From: BACL11 sp945865535
Lineage (GTDB): Bacteria > Bacteroidota > Bacteroidia > Flavobacteriales > BACL11
Direction: 5' to 3'
NCBI GenBank assembly: GCA_947502765.1
Contig: CANNBA010000011.1
Location: 18,876-82,875 of the forward strand
Length of the DNA stretch: 64,000 bases
Under the pieces are notes generated by a model. It made no database searches. It was not told the origin of the DNA and was given only the letters and a program-made list of their open reading frames with translations. Positions 61,908 to 64,000 of the stretch are shown here, one piece after another (the stretch's first letter is position 1; each line of letters begins with the position of its first letter). The position numbers and the translations under genes were made by a program.

Positions 61908-64000
61908 ATGAAAAAACTACTTTTTCTTTTAATTTTATTATCTGTTTTTGTTAATGCGAATGCAACCCATATTATGGGAGGTGAGATTACCTGGGAATGT
62001 ATTAAGGATCCTTCTGATCCAAATGTTGGTAAGTATATTTTTAAAATGAAATTGTATCGTGATTGTGATGGAACTACTTTATCAACTTTTGCTCAAACAT
62101 TGGATGTTTGGAATCACCCATCTGTTACTCAAATTACCGTTGACTGGATATTAAGTGCTGATATTTCACCAAATTGTGATGTATTTAATAGTGGAAATGG
62201 AGCTTTAGATTGTGTTACAAACCCTGTTGGTGCAGTGGAAGAATATATTTATGTATCTCAGCCGGTTTCATTGCCTGGGATTCCTCCTGTAAATGGCTGG
62301 CATTTTACCTGGGATTCATGCTGTAGAAATGGGGCAATTACAAATTTAGTGATTACTGGAGGTAGTAATCCATCAGAAGGTTTTACTCTACGAGCATCCA
62401 TGTTCCGTTACCTAGATGCATTGGGAAATCCGATTCCTGCAGATCCTTGCTTTGATAATTCTCCAAAATTTAATGAAAGTCCTCAAACTATTATTTGTAC
62501 AGGATACCCTTTTTCTTACACTCATAACGCTTCAGATATCGAACTAGATAGTATTGTTTATAATTGGGATCAACCATTAGATGATATTGCTTTTGGTCAA
62601 GCATATAACCCCCCATTAAATCCTGTTCCATTACCTTTTTTAGCTCCTTATACGTTTAATGCTCCATTGCCTGGAGGTGTTGTACTAGATCCTCAATCAG
62701 GTGAAATATCTTATAATTCAAATATTTCTGGAAATTTTGTGTCCGTTATTCGTATTGATGCTTTTAAATGTGGTCAGTTAGTAGCATCAATTTACAGAGA
62801 GATTCAGGCAATTTTAATCTCTTGTCCCACTTTACCTGGGGGTATAATTAACTTACCTCCAGTTGTTTCGCCACCATTTCCGTTACCTACTCAATATTAT
62901 ACAACTGTTCCGGCTGGGGCTATTGTTACTTTTAATATTACTGCCATTGATAATGATTTGTATGCCAATGGTGCCGTGCAAGATATTACTTTAGAGGTAT
63001 CAGGGGGCCAATTTGCTGATGATTACATTACTAATACAATGTGTGATAATCCTCCTTGTGCAACTTTTACTAGCATTTCTAATCAGCCTCCTCCAATTAC
63101 TGGGGCTCAATTAGTTGAAGGGATTTTTGAATGGCAAACAGCTTGTAGTCATGTTGCTACTGATGCTGGCTGTGGAATCACTTCAAATATCTATACTTTT
63201 GCAATAAAAGCTTTTGATGATTTTTGCCCAGCTAATGCAATTACAATTGCAACCATTACTATTGAGGTAACTTCAGCAGATTCTTTACCTGCTGTTGATT
63301 TTGATTGTGCTTGGGAGGATCAAGGAAATATTATTTTCAATTGGAATCATTCAGCAGGTGCTAGTATATCAACTGAATATCATATACATGCGGCTTCAAA
63401 TATAGGGGGGCCATATTCTATTGTTGCGGATGTTTTTTATCCTAATAATAATTATACTATAGCTGCATCTTCATTGCCAGCAGGCTCAAATTTTTTTTAC
63501 GTAACAAGTGAATCAACTTGTGCAGATAACTCAGTCCCTTCAGACACGATTTCACCTATTAAGTTTTCTGTTAGCTCCACTGATGTAAACTGTTGGGATG
63601 ATACAGATGGCTTTATTAGTGTTGATGTAGATGATTATATTAATGTTTTACAGTATCAGTTTTCATTGGATGGAATCGTAAATACCAATCCTTTTCCTAT
63701 GGATACTGTTTTTAATGGTGTTAGTGCGGGGACTCATATTCTTACTGTTGCAGATGTTACTAGTGGTTGTGTTATAGATGTTCCAATTACCATTTTAGCC
63801 CCTGGCTTTCCATTGCAGGCCTTAGTTTCGACTTCAACAAATACGTGTTACGGAAGTGATTTGGCTCTTGCTGTTGGTACAGCAGCAGGGGGTACACATG
63901 GTTATAGTTATGAGTGGTTTGATTCAGGTTTGAATAGTTTCAGTATCAATGACACGGCTTTTGGTTTGAGTGCTGGGACTTATTATTTGGAGGTAATGGA
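61908..64000 (+). CDS. Large secreted SprB-repeat surface protein (3' truncated)
   Basis: The frame is open from ATG 61908 to the last base, so at least 697 residues are encoded and the C-terminus is missing. A signal peptide ('MKKLLFLLILLSVFVNANA') is followed by 'THIMGGEITWECI', an N-terminus common on large Bacteroidota surface proteins that end in gliding-associated C-terminal domains. From about 63560 on, SprB-type repeats appear ('NCWDDTDGFISVDV...YQFSLDG...GVSAGTHILTV', then 'TCYGSDLALAVGTAAGG'). It is probably exported by the type IX system, as an adhesin or filament. The sorting signal lies outside the window. Confidence 0.85.
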   Translation, partial: MKKLLFLLILLSVFVNANATHIMGGEITWECIKDPSDPNVGKYIFKMKLYRDCDGTTLSTFAQTLDVWNHPSVTQITVDWILSADISPNCDVFNSGNGALDCVTNPVGAVEEYIYVSQPVSLPGIPPVNGWHFTWDSCCRNGAITNLVITGGSNPSEGFTLRASMFRYLDALGNPIPADPCFDNSPKFNESPQTIICTGYPFSYTHNASDIELDSIVYNWDQPLDDIAFGQAYNPPLNPVPLPFLAPYTFNAPLPGGVVLDPQSGEISYNSNISGNFVSVIRIDAFKCGQLVASIYREIQAILISCPTLPGGIINLPPVVSPPFPLPTQYYTTVPAGAIVTFNITAIDNDLYANGAVQDITLEVSGGQFADDYITNTMCDNPPCATFTSISNQPPPITGAQLVEGIFEWQTACSHVATDAGCGITSNIYTFAIKAFDDFCPANAITIATITIEVTSADSLPAVDFDCAWEDQGNIIFNWNHSAGASISTEYHIHAASNIGGPYSIVADVFYPNNNYTIAASSLPAGSNFFYVTSESTCADNSVPSDTISPIKFSVSSTDVNCWDDTDGFISVDVDDYINVLQYQFSLDGIVNTNPFPMDTVFNGVSAGTHILTVADVTSGCVIDVPITILAPGFPLQALVSTSTNTCYGSDLALAVGTAAGGTHGYSYEWFDSGLNSFSINDTAFGLSAGTYYLEVM

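Overview
The window comes from an AT-rich member of the Bacteroidota, most likely order Flavobacteriales. The evidence is a type IX secretion/gliding gene set (gldJ, a porP/sprF-like gene, porU, porV, a gldA-like ATPase) and several secreted proteins with type IX C-terminal sorting domains. Promoters are of the Bacteroidota TAnnTTTG type, and purine-rich ribosome binding sites are nearly absent. Genes are dense, often overlap by 1-4 bases, and are almost all intact housekeeping genes. I see no rRNA, CRISPR array, insertion sequence or prophage. The family cannot be fixed from this sequence alone.

Layout. 1-2192: end of a polysaccharide export locus (SLBB outer-membrane export protein, cut by the window start, then a Wzz-like chain-length protein). 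2189-11338: murF, gldJ and a porP/sprF gene on the minus strand, diverging from porU-porV-ispF. 11335-17021: DUF4442 protein, aquaporin, thiol peroxidase, then a minus-strand run ending in a gene that fuses uracil-DNA glycosylase to an L,D-transpeptidase. 17110-20624: small lipoprotein, lipA, secreted M43 metalloprotease. 20683-26032: lpxH, gatB, a secreted LVIVD-type protein, purine nucleoside phosphorylase, lpxK. 26081-29161: nif3-like, zinc-ribbon coiled-coil, then a decayed TPR pseudogene. 29158-36148: FadL-like porin, Tyr/Asn-rich lipoprotein, proS, an unknown protein, tRNA-Glu, rpsT, upp, a membrane protein, a HAD nucleotidase. 36123-46012: long minus-strand run (M61 peptidase, tiny CDGSH-like protein, hpt, adk, obg, PAP2, BNR-repeat protein, pafA, aroB, aroA). 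46147-53796: lpdA and the methionine/SAM block (metK, divergent from metH-metF). 53793-59459: gldA-like, rsgA, dtd, a YiiX-like hydrolase, atpDC, ribF. 59489-64000: a UvrD/PcrA helicase and the start of a large SprB-repeat surface protein cut by the window end.

How parts work together. PorU and PorV are the sortase and shuttle of the type IX system; the M43 protease, the LVIVD protein, the BNR protein and probably the last gene are likely cargo. metK makes S-adenosylmethionine; metH and metF regenerate methionine. The 394-base gap between metK and metH holds two different SAM riboswitch classes, SAM-II facing metK and SAM-I facing metH-metF, so both arms appear to sense the same ligand through unrelated RNA folds.

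Points most worth a second look: the two-class SAM riboswitch region; the UNG-L,D-transpeptidase fusion, which seems to have lost the transpeptidase's signal peptide; a CDGSH-like protein with one iron-sulfur ligand cysteine replaced by tyrosine; seven genes whose -7 promoter box ends only 2-5 bases before the start codon; and terminators merged with the next gene's promoter.
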